Assembly: GCA_020637295.1 (NCBI GenBank)
Contig: JACJWF010000003.1
Coordinates: 62,001-126,000 of the forward strand
DNA length: 64,000 bases
DNA from: Acidimicrobiaceae bacterium
GTDB lineage: Bacteria > Actinomycetota > Acidimicrobiia > Acidimicrobiales > Ilumatobacteraceae
Direction of reading: 5' to 3'
Shown: piece after piece, positions 34,877-43,589 of the stretch
How the letters are laid out: every line of letters begins with the position of its first letter
Numbering within the stretch: the stretch's first letter is position 1
Notes under the pieces: generated by a model
Told to the model about the DNA's origin: nothing
Database searches by the model: none
The model's input: the letters and a program-made list of their open reading frames with translations, nothing else
Made by a program: the position numbers and the translations under genes

Positions 34877-35142
34877 TGTCCGAGAACACCGAGCGCAGCG
34901 CACGCAAGGTCCGCGAAGGCGTGGTCGTGTCCAACAAGATGGACAAGACCGCAGTCGTCGAGGTCACCGACCGCGTGCGCCACCCGAAGTACGCCAAGTT
35001 CGTGCTGCGCACCAAGAAGCTGTACGCCCACGACGAGACCAACGACGTCAACATCGGCGACAAGGTCCGCGTCATGGAGACCCGCCCGCTGAGCAAGAGC
35101 AAGCGCTGGCGGGTCGTCGAAGTGCTGGAAAGGGCGAAGTGA
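34876..35142 (+). CDS. rpsQ: 30S ribosomal protein S17
   Basis: S17 is a primary 16S rRNA-binding protein of the 30S body. The 88-residue product has the OB-fold signature VVVSNKMDKTAVVEV and the motif GDKVRVMETRPLSKSKRWRV. The ATG at 34876 overlaps the rpmC stop. Length and sequence are normal. Confidence 0.97.
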   Translation: MSENTERSARKVREGVVVSNKMDKTAVVEVTDRVRHPKYAKFVLRTKKLYAHDETNDVNIGDKVRVMETRPLSKSKRWRVVEVLERAK

Positions 35143-35143
35143 C

Positions 35144-35512
35144 ATGATCCAGCAGGAGTCCCGCCTCCGCGTCGCCGACAACAGCGGCGCCAAGGAAGTG
35201 CTGTGCATCAAGGTGCTCGGTGGCACTCGCCGCCGCTACGCCTCGATCGGCGACATCTTCATCGCAACGGTGAAGGACGCCATCCCGGGCGCAGCCGTCA
35301 AGAAGGGCGACGTCGTGAAGTGCGTCGTCGTCCGCACGAAGAAGGAGAAGCGCCGTCCCGACGGCAGCTACATCCGCTTCGACGAGAACGCAGCCGTCAT
35401 CATCAAGGACGACCTCACGCCCCGCGGCACCCGCATCTTCGGGCCGGTCGGTCGTGAGCTGCGCGACAAGAAGTTCATGCGCATCGTGTCGCTGGCCCCG
35501 GAGGTGCTGTGA
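35144..35512 (+). CDS. rplN: 50S ribosomal protein L14
   Basis: L14 lies at the subunit interface, where RsfS and 30S contacts occur. The 122-residue product starts MIQQESRLRVADNSGAKEVL and ends in the usual VGRELRDKKFMRIVSLAPEVL pattern. It begins 1 nt after rpsQ and is standard in length. Confidence 0.98.
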   Translation: MIQQESRLRVADNSGAKEVLCIKVLGGTRRRYASIGDIFIATVKDAIPGAAVKKGDVVKCVVVRTKKEKRRPDGSYIRFDENAAVIIKDDLTPRGTRIFGPVGRELRDKKFMRIVSLAPEVL

Positions 35513-35514
35513 CC

Positions 35515-35820
35515 ATGAAGCTCAAGAAGGGCGACACCGTCGTGGTGATCTCCGGCAAGGACAAGGGCGTGGAGGGCGAAGTCGTCCACGTCTACCCGGC
35601 CGACAACAAGGTCATCGTCAGCGGCGTGAACCGCGCCAAGAAGCATCAGAAGCCCCGCCGCGCCAACGAGCTCGGCGGCATCATCGACCGGGACATGCCC
35701 GTGGATGCCAGCAATGTGATGCTGGTGCACAAGGGCAAGCCCACCCGCGTCGGCTACAAGGTCAACGACGACGGCACCAAGGTGCGCGTCGCCAAGCGCA
35801 CCGGTGAGGTGATCGGGTGA
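35515..35820 (+). CDS. rplX: 50S ribosomal protein L24
   Basis: L24 initiates 50S assembly by binding the 5' end of 23S rRNA. The product has 101 residues from the ATG at 35515, which gives the family start MKLKKGDTVVVISGKDKG. A GTG at 35509 overlapping the rplN stop would add two residues and cannot be excluded. The KOW motif (GDTVVVISGKDKGVEGEV) is present. Its 3' end overlaps rplE by 4 nt. Confidence 0.96.
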   Translation: MKLKKGDTVVVISGKDKGVEGEVVHVYPADNKVIVSGVNRAKKHQKPRRANELGGIIDRDMPVDASNVMLVHKGKPTRVGYKVNDDGTKVRVAKRTGEVIG

Positions 35821-36464
35821 GCACTGCCACTGCCACAGCTCCGCGCCTGAAGCAGAAGTACCAGGACGAGATCCGCGCCTCGCTGAAGAGCGGCCTCGGA
35901 CTGGACAACCCCATGCAGGTGCCGAAGATCGAGAAGATCGTCATCAACATGGGTGTCGGTCGCGCCACCCAGCAGCCGTCGCTGCTCGAGGGTGCGGTCG
36001 CCGATCTCACCAAGATCAGCGGCCAGAAGCCGATCATCACCAAGGCCAAGGACTCCATCGCCGGCTTCAAGCTGCGCGAGGGCCAGTCCATCGGCTGCAA
36101 GGTCACCCTGCGCGGCGACCGGATGTGGGAGTTCCTGGACCGGCTGATCGCCGTGGCCATCCCCCGTATCCGCGACTTCCGTGGCCTGCCGGCCCACAGC
36201 TGGGACGGCCGGGGGAACTACACGTTCGGCCTCGCGGACCAGACGGTGTTCCCGGAGATCGACTACGACAAGATCGATGCCCCCCGTGGCATGGACATCA
36301 CCATCGTCACCACGGCCATCACGAACGAGCAGGGCAAGGCGCTCCTGGATGCGTTCGGGTTCCCCTTCAAGAAGGGCGACGAGGCCGGCGCGGTGGCGCC
36401 GAAGAAGAAGCGCCGTGGTCCGGTGCGCGGTGGCAAGGGTGCCCCCGCGAAGAAGAAGAAGTAA
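35817..36464 (+). CDS. rplE: 50S ribosomal protein L5 with basic C-terminal tail
   Basis: L5 binds 5S rRNA in the central protuberance. The 215-residue product contains NPMQVPKIEKIVINMGVG and the RGLPAHSWDGRGNYTFG-like conserved segment. The GTG start forms a GTGA overlap with the rplX stop. A tail of roughly 30 residues after FPFKKGD is rich in Lys, Arg, Gly and Ala (KKKRRGPVRGGKGAPAKKKK) and is not part of the usual L5 of about 185 residues; it probably adds RNA contacts. Confidence 0.97.
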   Translation: MSTATATAPRLKQKYQDEIRASLKSGLGLDNPMQVPKIEKIVINMGVGRATQQPSLLEGAVADLTKISGQKPIITKAKDSIAGFKLREGQSIGCKVTLRGDRMWEFLDRLIAVAIPRIRDFRGLPAHSWDGRGNYTFGLADQTVFPEIDYDKIDAPRGMDITIVTTAITNEQGKALLDAFGFPFKKGDEAGAVAPKKKRRGPVRGGKGAPAKKKK

Positions 36465-36479
36465 GGGAAGGGCAGCGCA

Positions 36480-36665
36480 ATGGCAAAGAAGTCGCTGATC
36501 AACAAGGCGAACGCCACCCCCAAGTTCAAGGTGCGCGGCTACACCCGCTGCCGCCGGTGCGGCCGTTCCCGCTCGGTGTTCCGCAAGTTCGGCCTGTGCC
36601 GAGTGTGCCTCCGCGAGATGGCGCACGCCGGCGAGATCCCTGGCGTCACCAAGGCCAGTTGGTGA
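36480..36665 (+). CDS. rpsZ: 30S ribosomal protein S14, zinc-binding type Z
   Basis: S14 assembles late into the 30S head. The 61-residue product is the short zinc-ribbon form, with Cys24-x2-Cys27 and Cys40-x2-Cys43 and the typical GYTRCRRCGRSRSVFRKFGL core. The C-minus form, which some actinobacteria use under zinc limitation, is not in this window. Confidence 0.97.
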   Translation: MAKKSLINKANATPKFKVRGYTRCRRCGRSRSVFRKFGLCRVCLREMAHAGEIPGVTKASW

Positions 36666-36674
36666 GGAGAGAAG

Positions 36675-37076
36675 ATGCTCACTGATCCCATCGCCGACAT
36701 GCTCACCCGTATCCGCAACGCCAACACGGCGATGCACGACGAGGTGCGCATGCCCGCCTCCAAGCAGAAGGTCGCGCTGGCGACGATTCTCGAGAAGGAG
36801 GGGTACATCTCCGGGTTCGCCGTGGCACCGTCCACCAGCACCCCCGGCGACGTGCTCACCATCTCGATGAAGTACTCCGCCGATCGCAAGCGCACCATCA
36901 GCGGCCTGCGCCGCATCTCCACCCCCGGCCTGCGGATCTACCGCAAGAGCGCCGAGGTGCCCCGAGTTCTCGGTGGCCTGGGTGTGGCTGTCCTGTCCAC
37001 CAGCCAGGGGCTGATGACCGACCGCGAGGCGCGCAAGCGCAACGTGGGCGGCGAAGTCCTCTGCTACGTGTGGTGA
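36675..37076 (+). CDS. rpsH: 30S ribosomal protein S8
   Basis: S8 binds 16S rRNA helix 21 and, in some bacteria, represses the spc operon. The 133-residue product begins MLTDPIADMLTRIRNANTA and ends with the family's VLSTSQGLMTDREARKRNVGG pattern. A GGAGAGAAG Shine-Dalgarno sequence precedes the ATG at 36675. Length normal. Confidence 0.97.
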   Translation: MLTDPIADMLTRIRNANTAMHDEVRMPASKQKVALATILEKEGYISGFAVAPSTSTPGDVLTISMKYSADRKRTISGLRRISTPGLRIYRKSAEVPRVLGGLGVAVLSTSQGLMTDREARKRNVGGEVLCYVW

Positions 37077-37091
37077 GAGAGAGGGTTCGTC

Positions 37092-37634
37092 ATGTCTCGT
37101 ATCGGTAAGGTCCCGGTCGCCGTCCCCGGCGGTGTGGACGTCACCATTGACGGCGCCTCCGTCACCGTGAAGGGGCCCAAGGGCACCCTGTCGCGTTCGC
37201 TGCCCGGTGAGATCACCGTCCGCAAGGACGACGGTGTCCTGCTGGTGGAGCGCCCCAACGACGAGCGCCAGAACCGTGCCCTGCACGGCCTGTCTCGCAC
37301 GCTGGTGAACAACATGGTCACCGGTGTCACCGAGGGGTTCGCCAAGGAGCTGGAGATCATCGGCGTGGGCTACCGCGCCGAGGCGCTCAGCCCCACCCAG
37401 CTGCGCCTCAACCTGGGTTTCAGCCACCCGGTGGTGGTCGACGCGCCGGAGGGCATCTCCTTCGAGGTGCCCCAGCAGACCCGCATCATCGTCCGCGGCA
37501 TCGACAAGGAGCTCGTCGGCCAGGTGGCCGCGAACATCCGCTCGATCCGCAAGCCCGAGCCGTACAAGGGCAAGGGTGTGCGCTACCTCGGCGAGCGGGT
37601 GCTGCGCAAGGCCGGCAAGACCGGCAAGAAGTGA
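37092..37634 (+). CDS. rplF: 50S ribosomal protein L6
   Basis: L6 lies near the GTPase-associated centre. The 180-residue product starts MSRIGKVPVAVPGGVDVTID and ends with the conserved EPYKGKGVRYLGERVLRKAGK. Length and order are standard, and the gene is preceded by a GAGAGAGGG Shine-Dalgarno region. Confidence 0.98.
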   Translation: MSRIGKVPVAVPGGVDVTIDGASVTVKGPKGTLSRSLPGEITVRKDDGVLLVERPNDERQNRALHGLSRTLVNNMVTGVTEGFAKELEIIGVGYRAEALSPTQLRLNLGFSHPVVVDAPEGISFEVPQQTRIIVRGIDKELVGQVAANIRSIRKPEPYKGKGVRYLGERVLRKAGKTGKK

Positions 37635-37653
37635 GTTCGAGAAGGATCACGCC

Positions 37654-38022
37654 ATGAGCAACATCGCCCAGCAGCGCCGCAACGGCCGCATCACCCGCCA
37701 TCGCCGGGTGCGCAAGAAGATCCACGGCACCGCCGCCCGCCCGCGTCTCGCCGTCTACCGCACCAACAAGCACATCTCGGTGCAGTTGATCGACGACGAC
37801 GCCGGCTCCACGCTGGCTGCCGCCAGCACCGTCGAGACCGGCGTGCGCGCCGACGGCAACGGCTCGTCCGTGGCCGCCGCCACCCGCGTCGGCACCATGA
37901 TCGCCGAGCGGGCGAAGGCCGCCGGCATCGATCAGGTCGTGTTCGACCGTGGTGGGTACCTCTACCACGGCCGTGTCGCCGCAGTTGCCGCTGCGGCCCG
38001 TGAAGCAGGTTTGGAGTTCTGA
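37654..38022 (+). CDS. rplR: 50S ribosomal protein L18
   Basis: L18 binds 5S rRNA together with L5. The 122-residue product contains RRVRKKIHGTAARPRLAVYR and the C-terminal VVFDRGGYLYHGRVAAVAAAAREAGL motif region. The ATG at 37654 lies 19 nt after rplF, with AGAAGGA upstream. The stop shares a base with the rpsE start. Confidence 0.97.
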   Translation: MSNIAQQRRNGRITRHRRVRKKIHGTAARPRLAVYRTNKHISVQLIDDDAGSTLAAASTVETGVRADGNGSSVAAATRVGTMIAERAKAAGIDQVVFDRGGYLYHGRVAAVAAAAREAGLEF

Positions 38023-38618
38023 TGGCCGCCCCCTCCTCGTACGGCAACAACCGCAACGACGAGCGCACGCCGGACCCCAGTGGTCTGCGCGAGTCGCGCG
38101 TCATCCACATCAACCGCGTCGCCAAGGTCGTCAAGGGCGGCCGTCGCTTCAGCTTCACCGCGCTCGTCGTGGTGGGTGACGGCAACGGTCGCGTCGGCCT
38201 CGGTTACGGCAAGGCCAAGGAAGTGCCGCTGGCCATCCAGAAGGGCACCGAAGAGGCCAAGAAGAACGTCTTCGAGGTGCCCCTGGCCGGTTCCACCATC
38301 ACCCACCCGGTGCTCGGTGTGAACTCCGCCGGCCGCGTGCTGATGAAGCCCGCCGCCCCCGGTACCGGCGTCATCGCCGGTGGCGCCGCCCGCATCATCC
38401 TGGAAGAGGCCGGCGTGCACGACATCCTGTGCAAGTCGCTGGGCTCGGCCAACGCCATCAACGTGGCCCGCGCCACCATCAACGGTCTGAAGGACCTGCA
38501 GCGCCCCGACGAGGTGGCCGCCCGCCGTGGCCTCCCCGCCGACGAGTTCGTCCCGAAGGGCGTGCTCAAGGCGTACACGGAGCGCAAGCAGCAGATCGCC
38601 GCAGGGGAGACCCACTGA
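38022..38618 (+). CDS. rpsE: 30S ribosomal protein S5
   Basis: S5 contributes to decoding accuracy and the mRNA channel helicase. The 198-residue product contains the double-stranded-RNA-binding-like S5 domain (VAKVVKGGRRFSFTALVVVG) and the C-terminal domain with GTGVIAGGAARIILEEAG. Both ends overlap the neighbouring genes by one base. Length is normal for actinobacteria. Confidence 0.98.
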   Translation: MAAPSSYGNNRNDERTPDPSGLRESRVIHINRVAKVVKGGRRFSFTALVVVGDGNGRVGLGYGKAKEVPLAIQKGTEEAKKNVFEVPLAGSTITHPVLGVNSAGRVLMKPAAPGTGVIAGGAARIILEEAGVHDILCKSLGSANAINVARATINGLKDLQRPDEVAARRGLPADEFVPKGVLKAYTERKQQIAAGETH

Positions 38619-38827
38619 TGAGCCGCGAGAAGAACCTCGTCGTCACCCAGGTGCGCTCGGCCATCGGCAACAAGCCGAAGAGCCGTGGCACCCTGCGCGC
38701 CCTCGGGCTGCGCAAGATCGGCGACACCAACACCCTGCCCGACCGTCCCGAGATCCGCGGGATGATCGCCCGGATCCCGCACCTCATCGAGGTGACGGAA
38801 GCCGCGCCCACTGACACGGAGAGCTGA
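38618..38827 (+). CDS. rpmD: 50S ribosomal protein L30
   Basis: L30 is a small 50S protein. The 69-residue product has the family pattern VTQVRSAIGNKPKSRGTLRA and LGLRKIGDTNTLPDRPEIRG. The ATG at 38618 overlaps the rpsE stop. The C-terminus is slightly longer than in E. coli and rich in Thr and Glu. Confidence 0.95.
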   Translation: MSREKNLVVTQVRSAIGNKPKSRGTLRALGLRKIGDTNTLPDRPEIRGMIARIPHLIEVTEAAPTDTES

Positions 38828-38831
38828 CACC

Positions 38832-39326
38832 ATGCGAGTCGACGAACTCAGCCCCGCACCGGGGTCCACGAAGGCCAAGAAGCGCGTCGGTCGCGGCATC
38901 GGCGGCAAGGGCGGCAAGACCGCCGGCGCCGGTACCAAGGGCCAGAAGGCTCGTGGCCGCGGCAAGGTCGGCCGCGGCTTCGAAGGTGGCCAGACCGGCC
39001 TGAAGCAGCGCGTGCCGAAGTTGAAGGGTTTCAACAACCCGTTCCGCGTCGAGTACAGCCCGGTCAACCTGGACCAGATCGCCGGCACCGGCGAGACCAC
39101 GATCACCCCCGAGGTGCTGGTGGCGAAGGGCCTGGTCCGCAAGGACACCCTGGTCAAGGTGCTCGGCCGCGGCGAGCTGTCGGGCGCCGTCCACGTGTCC
39201 GCCCACGCCGTGTCCAAGACCGCTGACGCTGCCATCACCGCTGCGGGGGGTAGCGTCACCCTGTTGCCGTTGCCCTTCAAGCAGGGCCGCCCGCCGGTCA
39301 AGGGCAACCAGTTCACCAACCGCTGA
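38832..39326 (+). CDS. rplO: 50S ribosomal protein L15
   Basis: L15 acts in late 50S assembly. The 164-residue product begins MRVDELSPAPGSTKAKKRVG and has the Gly/Lys/Arg-rich region (GRGIGGKGGKTAGAGTKGQK) and FEGGQTGLKQRVPKLKGF. It lies 4 nt after rpmD. The 46-nt gap before secY is the largest in this part of the operon. Confidence 0.97.
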   Translation: MRVDELSPAPGSTKAKKRVGRGIGGKGGKTAGAGTKGQKARGRGKVGRGFEGGQTGLKQRVPKLKGFNNPFRVEYSPVNLDQIAGTGETTITPEVLVAKGLVRKDTLVKVLGRGELSGAVHVSAHAVSKTADAAITAAGGSVTLLPLPFKQGRPPVKGNQFTNR

Positions 39327-39372
39327 TCCGGCCCGACCGCGTCGCGCCAACCGACCTCCGAGGAACCAGCCT

Positions 39373-40704
39373 GTGTTCTCCAATCTGAAGAACGTCTTCA
39401 AGGTGCCCGACCTGCGGAACAAGCTGTTGTTCCTGCTGGGCATGGTGGTGCTGTACCGCCTCGGTGTCGCCCTCCGAGTGCCGGGCATCGACCCGGACCA
39501 GGTGAAGCAGTTCAAGGAAGCGGCCAACACCCAGGGTGCACTCGGTTTCCTGAACCTGTTCAGCGGTGGCGCGTTCGCCAGCTTCAGCATCTTCGCCCTC
39601 GGCATCATGCCGTACATCACCGCGAGCATCATCATGCAGGTGCTCGGGGTGGTCATCCCCAAGCTGGAGAAGCTCCAGCAGGAGGGTGCGGTCGGTCAGC
39701 GCAAGATCACCCAGTACACCCGCTACCTCGCCATCGGCATCTCGTTCCTGCAGGCCACGGCGCTGACGTTCATCTTCGGCAACGGCAACGGCAACGCCTT
39801 CTTCGGCGCCGCGCAGAACTACCCGCAGAACCTGAAGCTGCTGCCGGACGGCATGTGGCCCCGTGGCTACCTCGTGATCATCACCCTGGTGGGTGGCACG
39901 GCCGTGCTGATGTGGCTCGGCGAGCTGATCAGCCAGCGCGGCATCGGCAACGGCATGAGCATGGTCATCTTCGCCAGCGTCGTCAGCGACCTCCCGCTGA
40001 ACTTCTACCGGGTGTGGCAGGAGAAGAGCTGGTTCGTGTTCACCCTGCTGATGCTGCTGTGCATCGGCATCGTCCTGGCGGTGGTGCGGGTCGAGCTCGC
40101 CCAGCGCAAGATCCCGGTCCAGTTCGCCAAGCGGGTGGTCGGCCGGCGGATGTACGGCGGCCAGAGCACCTACATCCCGCTGAAGGTCAACCAGAGCGGC
40201 GTCATCCCGATCATCTTCGCCAGCTCGATCCTGCTGCTGCCGGTGCTGCTCACCAACCTGCTCGGCAGTGCGTCGAAGGACTCATGGCGCGGCAAGATCC
40301 AGAGCTGGGTGGACCAGTACCTGGTGAACAGTCAGAACTGGGTCTACATCGTGCTGTTCTCGCTGATGATCATCGCGTTCGCCTACTTCTACAACTCGAT
40401 CGCCTTCGACCCGATTCGCCAGGCCGATCAGTTGCGTCGCCAGGGTGGCTTCATCCCCGGCGTTCGTCCCGGCCCGCAGACGGAGCGCTACCTCGGCAAG
40501 GCGGTCAACCGCATCACCCTGCCGGGCGCGATGTTCGTGGCCGTCGTTGCCATCCTGCCCTATCTGCTGCTGTGGTTCTTCGACGTGCGGAACTTCCCGT
40601 TCGCCGGCACCACCGTGCTGATCGCCGTGGGTGTGGCGCTGGAACTCATGCGACAGGTGGACAGCCAGTTGATGCTTCGAAACTACGAGGGCTTCCTGAA
40701 GTGA
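39373..40704 (+). CDS. secY: Preprotein translocase subunit SecY
   Basis: SecY is the channel of the Sec translocase in the cytoplasmic membrane. The 443-residue product has about ten membrane segments. Conserved stretches include the N-terminal LRNKLLFLLGMVVLYRLGV, the plug region after LGFLNLFSGGA, and FIPGVRPGPQTERYLGKAVNR before the last segments. The GTG at 39373 is chosen as the family start (FSNLKNVFKVPDLR). The stop overlaps the adk start (GTGA at 40701-40704). Confidence 0.98.
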   Translation: MFSNLKNVFKVPDLRNKLLFLLGMVVLYRLGVALRVPGIDPDQVKQFKEAANTQGALGFLNLFSGGAFASFSIFALGIMPYITASIIMQVLGVVIPKLEKLQQEGAVGQRKITQYTRYLAIGISFLQATALTFIFGNGNGNAFFGAAQNYPQNLKLLPDGMWPRGYLVIITLVGGTAVLMWLGELISQRGIGNGMSMVIFASVVSDLPLNFYRVWQEKSWFVFTLLMLLCIGIVLAVVRVELAQRKIPVQFAKRVVGRRMYGGQSTYIPLKVNQSGVIPIIFASSILLLPVLLTNLLGSASKDSWRGKIQSWVDQYLVNSQNWVYIVLFSLMIIAFAYFYNSIAFDPIRQADQLRRQGGFIPGVRPGPQTERYLGKAVNRITLPGAMFVAVVAILPYLLLWFFDVRNFPFAGTTVLIAVGVALELMRQVDSQLMLRNYEGFLK

Positions 40705-41363
40705 TCCCGGGCGCCCGGCTGATCCTGCTGGGCCGTCAGGGCGCAGGCAAGGGAACGCAGTGCGTTCGACTGTCGCGCCATTACGTGGTGCCGCACATCA
40801 GCACCGGCGACATGCTCCGGGCCGCGGTGCGTGAGGGCACGGAGTTGGGCATGCTGGCCAAGCAGGTGATGGATGCCGGTGGCCTCGTCGGTGACGACAT
40901 CATGATCGGCATCGTCCGCGAGCGCCTGTCCCAGCCGGACACCGTCGGCCGTGGCTACATCCTCGACGGCTTCCCGCGGACCGTCGGCCAGGCCGAGGCG
41001 CTGGACCTCATCACCACCCAGTTGCCGATCGACGCCGTGCTGGACCTGGACGTGCCGCGCGACCTGGTGCTGCAGCGGATCTCGTCACGCCGGGTGTGCC
41101 GCGACTGCGGCACCAACTATGTGGCCGAGACGCACGACAAGTCGCCGTGGATCTGCGAAGTGTGCGGCGGCGACGTCACCCAACGCGACGACGACACGCC
41201 CGACGCGGTCAACCGCCGCCTCGACCTGTACGAGGAGCAGACCGCGCCGCTGATCGAGTACTACCAGCGCCAGGGGCGGCTGGTGGTCGTGGACGGCACG
41301 GCGTCGCCGGACGAGGTGTTCGACCGCCTCGTCGCCACGGTGGACGCCGCCAAGCGCGGCTGA
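40701..41363 (+). CDS. adk: Adenylate kinase, zinc-lid type
   Basis: Adenylate kinase interconverts ATP + AMP and 2 ADP in the cytoplasm. The 220-residue product has the P-loop GRQGAGKGTQ (11-20), the AMP-binding STGDMLR (34-40) and DGFPRT (89-94), and a long LID domain with four cysteines (133, 136, 152, 155) that should bind zinc. Many actinobacterial Adk proteins have the short LID, so the zinc LID form is notable. It starts with GTG overlapping the secY stop; map follows after 3 nt. Confidence 0.97.
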   Translation: MIPGARLILLGRQGAGKGTQCVRLSRHYVVPHISTGDMLRAAVREGTELGMLAKQVMDAGGLVGDDIMIGIVRERLSQPDTVGRGYILDGFPRTVGQAEALDLITTQLPIDAVLDLDVPRDLVLQRISSRRVCRDCGTNYVAETHDKSPWICEVCGGDVTQRDDDTPDAVNRRLDLYEEQTAPLIEYYQRQGRLVVVDGTASPDEVFDRLVATVDAAKRG

Positions 41364-41366
41364 CCG

Positions 41367-42146
41367 ATGATGATGGCGCGCCGCCGCCTGCGTGGTGCCC
41401 TGCCCGTGCGTTCCACGGAGGAGTTGCGCACGATGCGTGCGGCGGGCCGTGTGGTGGCGGAGATGCATCAGGCCATCCGGGCCGCGGCGGTGCCGGGGGT
41501 GACGACGGGCGATCTGGACCTCGTGGCGCGTGGTGTGCTGGACCTGCGGGGCGCGGAGTCGAACTTCTTCGGCTACTACGGCTATCCGGCCGTGATCTGC
41601 GCCTCGGTGAACGACGAGGTGATCCACGGGATCCCCGGGTCGCGTGTGTTGGAGGACGGCGACCTGCTGTCCATCGACTGCGGTGCCATCGTCGACGGCT
41701 GGCACGGCGACGCCGCGTTCTCGATGGTGGTCGGCACGGCGACCGACGAGCAGCACCGGCTGATCTCGACGGCGGAGGCCGCGCTGGCCGCGGCCATCCG
41801 CGCCATGCGCCCGGGCAACACCCTCGGCGACATCGGCGCGGCCATCGAGGGCGTGGTGTCCGCGGCCGGCTACGGCAGCCCGCACAACTACTGCGGCCAC
41901 GGCATCGGTCAGGACATGCACGAGGACCCGGACGTGGAGAACCGCGGCGTCCCCGGCCGCGGGCCGACGCTGCGTGAGGGTGTGGTGCTGGCCATCGAAC
42001 CGATGCTGATCGCGGGTGGCCGCGACGACGTGCGAGAGCTGAGCGACGGCTGGACCGTGGTCACCACCGACGGCTCGCTCGCCGCCCACGTGGAACACAC
42101 GGTCGTCGTCGGCGCCCACGGCCCCGAGATCCTGACCCGTCTGTAG
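41367..42146 (+). CDS. map: Methionine aminopeptidase, type I
   Basis: Removes the N-terminal methionine from new proteins. The 259-residue product carries the five metal ligands of the family: two Asp in DGWHGDAAF, His in HGIGQDMHEDP, Glu in AIEPML and Glu in HVEHTVVV. Three consecutive start codons (ATGATGATG, 41367-41375) are possible; the first is given. In most actinobacteria infA follows, but here the next gene is the convergent pyrC, so map ends this transcription unit. Confidence 0.97.
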   Translation: MMMARRRLRGALPVRSTEELRTMRAAGRVVAEMHQAIRAAAVPGVTTGDLDLVARGVLDLRGAESNFFGYYGYPAVICASVNDEVIHGIPGSRVLEDGDLLSIDCGAIVDGWHGDAAFSMVVGTATDEQHRLISTAEAALAAAIRAMRPGNTLGDIGAAIEGVVSAAGYGSPHNYCGHGIGQDMHEDPDVENRGVPGRGPTLREGVVLAIEPMLIAGGRDDVRELSDGWTVVTTDGSLAAHVEHTVVVGAHGPEILTRL

Positions 42147-42296
42147 ACGACCGCAGCCGCCCGGACGACGTGGGGCCCTTCCGCCTGAGTTCTGGTTCGC
42201 CCAACGACAAGATCCATTGCGGCCAGATGCCACGAACCTTGTCGCTGACGAATCGAATGGAGTTCGAGCGCCACCCCTGTGAGCGGAAGACGATGT

Positions 42297-43589
42297 TCAG
42301 CGCTGGGCGGCGCCGTCGATCACCACGGGGGTGCCGCGGAAGATCGTGTGACGCACCTTGCCGCGCACCTCGCGGCCGCCGTACGGGGTGTTGCGGCTCT
42401 TGCTGGCCATGCCGGCGGCGCTGACCGTCCACTGGTGCGCCGGGTCGAACACCGCCAGGTTGGCAGGCTCGCCCGCGGCCACGGGGCGACCGTGGCGGTC
42501 GGCCGCGCCGGCGATCGCCGCCGGCTTCCAGGCCAGCGCGGCCACCACGTCGGCCAGCGGCATGTCCAGTTCGGTGACCGCCAGCGCCAGCGCCGTCTCC
42601 AGGCCGAGCATCCCGGGCGGCGCCTGGTCGAGCGGCTGCTCCTTGGTGTGCGGGGCGTGGGGGGCGTGGTCGGTGGCGATGGCGTCGATCGTGCCGTCGG
42701 CCAGGCCGGCCTTCAGCGCGTCGATGTCGGCCCGGGTGCGCAGCGGCGGGTTGACCTTGAAGAGCGGGTCGTAGCCGGTGAGCATCTCGTCGGTCAGCGT
42801 GAAGTGGTGCGGCGTCGCCTCGGCGGTGACGGGCAGGCCGTCGGCCTTCGCCGCCCGGACCAGTGCCACCGACCGTGCGGTGGACAGGTGGAGGAAGTGC
42901 ATCGGCACGCCGGTCAGCCGCACCAGTTCGATGTCGCGGAAGACCATCATCTCCTCGGCGACGGACGGCCAGCCAGGCAGGCCGAGGTGGCTGCAGCACG
43001 CGCCTTCGTGCATGACTGCGCCCTTCGTCAGCGCGGCCACCTCGCAGTGCTGCGCCAGGGTGATGCCCAACGGGCCGGCGTACTCCAGCGCCCGGCGCAT
43101 CAGCATCGGGTCCTGCACGCCGTTGCCGTCGTCGGTGAAGATGCGCACGCCGGCGGCGGCCAACTCGCCGAACGGGGCCAGGCGCTGGCCGGCGCGGCCG
43201 ACGGTGATGCAGCCGGATGGCAGCACCTCGCACAGCCCGGCCCGCTCGCCCTGCGCCCGCACGAAGTCCACCACGGCCACGGAGTCCTGCGCCGGATCGG
43301 TGTTCGGCATCGCCACGACGGCGGTGAACCCGCCGAGGGCGGCACCCCGCGAGCCGGTCTCGATGGTCTCGGCCTCCTCCTTGCCGGGCTCGCGCAGGTG
43401 CACGTGGAGGTCGAGGAAACCGGGCGTGACGTAGCAGCCGGTGGCGTCCAGCACGGTGTCGCCGTCGGCGGCGGCCAACGACGTGCCGACCTCCGTCACC
43501 CGGCCCGACGCCGGATCCACGGCCACGTCGGCGCGGCGCTCGCCGGTCTGGTCCAGCACGGTGCCGCCGGTGATGAGTACCCGAGTCAT
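42297..43589 (-). CDS. pyrC: Dihydroorotase
   Basis: Dihydroorotase closes carbamoyl-aspartate to dihydroorotate, the third step of pyrimidine synthesis. The 430-residue product has the metal-binding DLHVHLREPG, the MPNTDP loop, the His of AQHCE and ATPHHF, and the catalytic Asp in ATDHAPHA, all of the class I amidohydrolase type. The ATG overlaps the pyrB stop (ATGA at 43586-43589). It is the last gene of the minus-strand pyrRBC operon and converges on map with a 150-nt gap in which I see no clear terminator. Confidence 0.97.
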   Translation of the reverse strand: MTRVLITGGTVLDQTGERRADVAVDPASGRVTEVGTSLAAADGDTVLDATGCYVTPGFLDLHVHLREPGKEEAETIETGSRGAALGGFTAVVAMPNTDPAQDSVAVVDFVRAQGERAGLCEVLPSGCITVGRAGQRLAPFGELAAAGVRIFTDDGNGVQDPMLMRRALEYAGPLGITLAQHCEVAALTKGAVMHEGACCSHLGLPGWPSVAEEMMVFRDIELVRLTGVPMHFLHLSTARSVALVRAAKADGLPVTAEATPHHFTLTDEMLTGYDPLFKVNPPLRTRADIDALKAGLADGTIDAIATDHAPHAPHTKEQPLDQAPPGMLGLETALALAVTELDMPLADVVAALAWKPAAIAGAADRHGRPVAAGEPANLAVFDPAHQWTVSAAGMASKSRNTPYGGREVRGKVRHTIFRGTPVVIDGAAQR

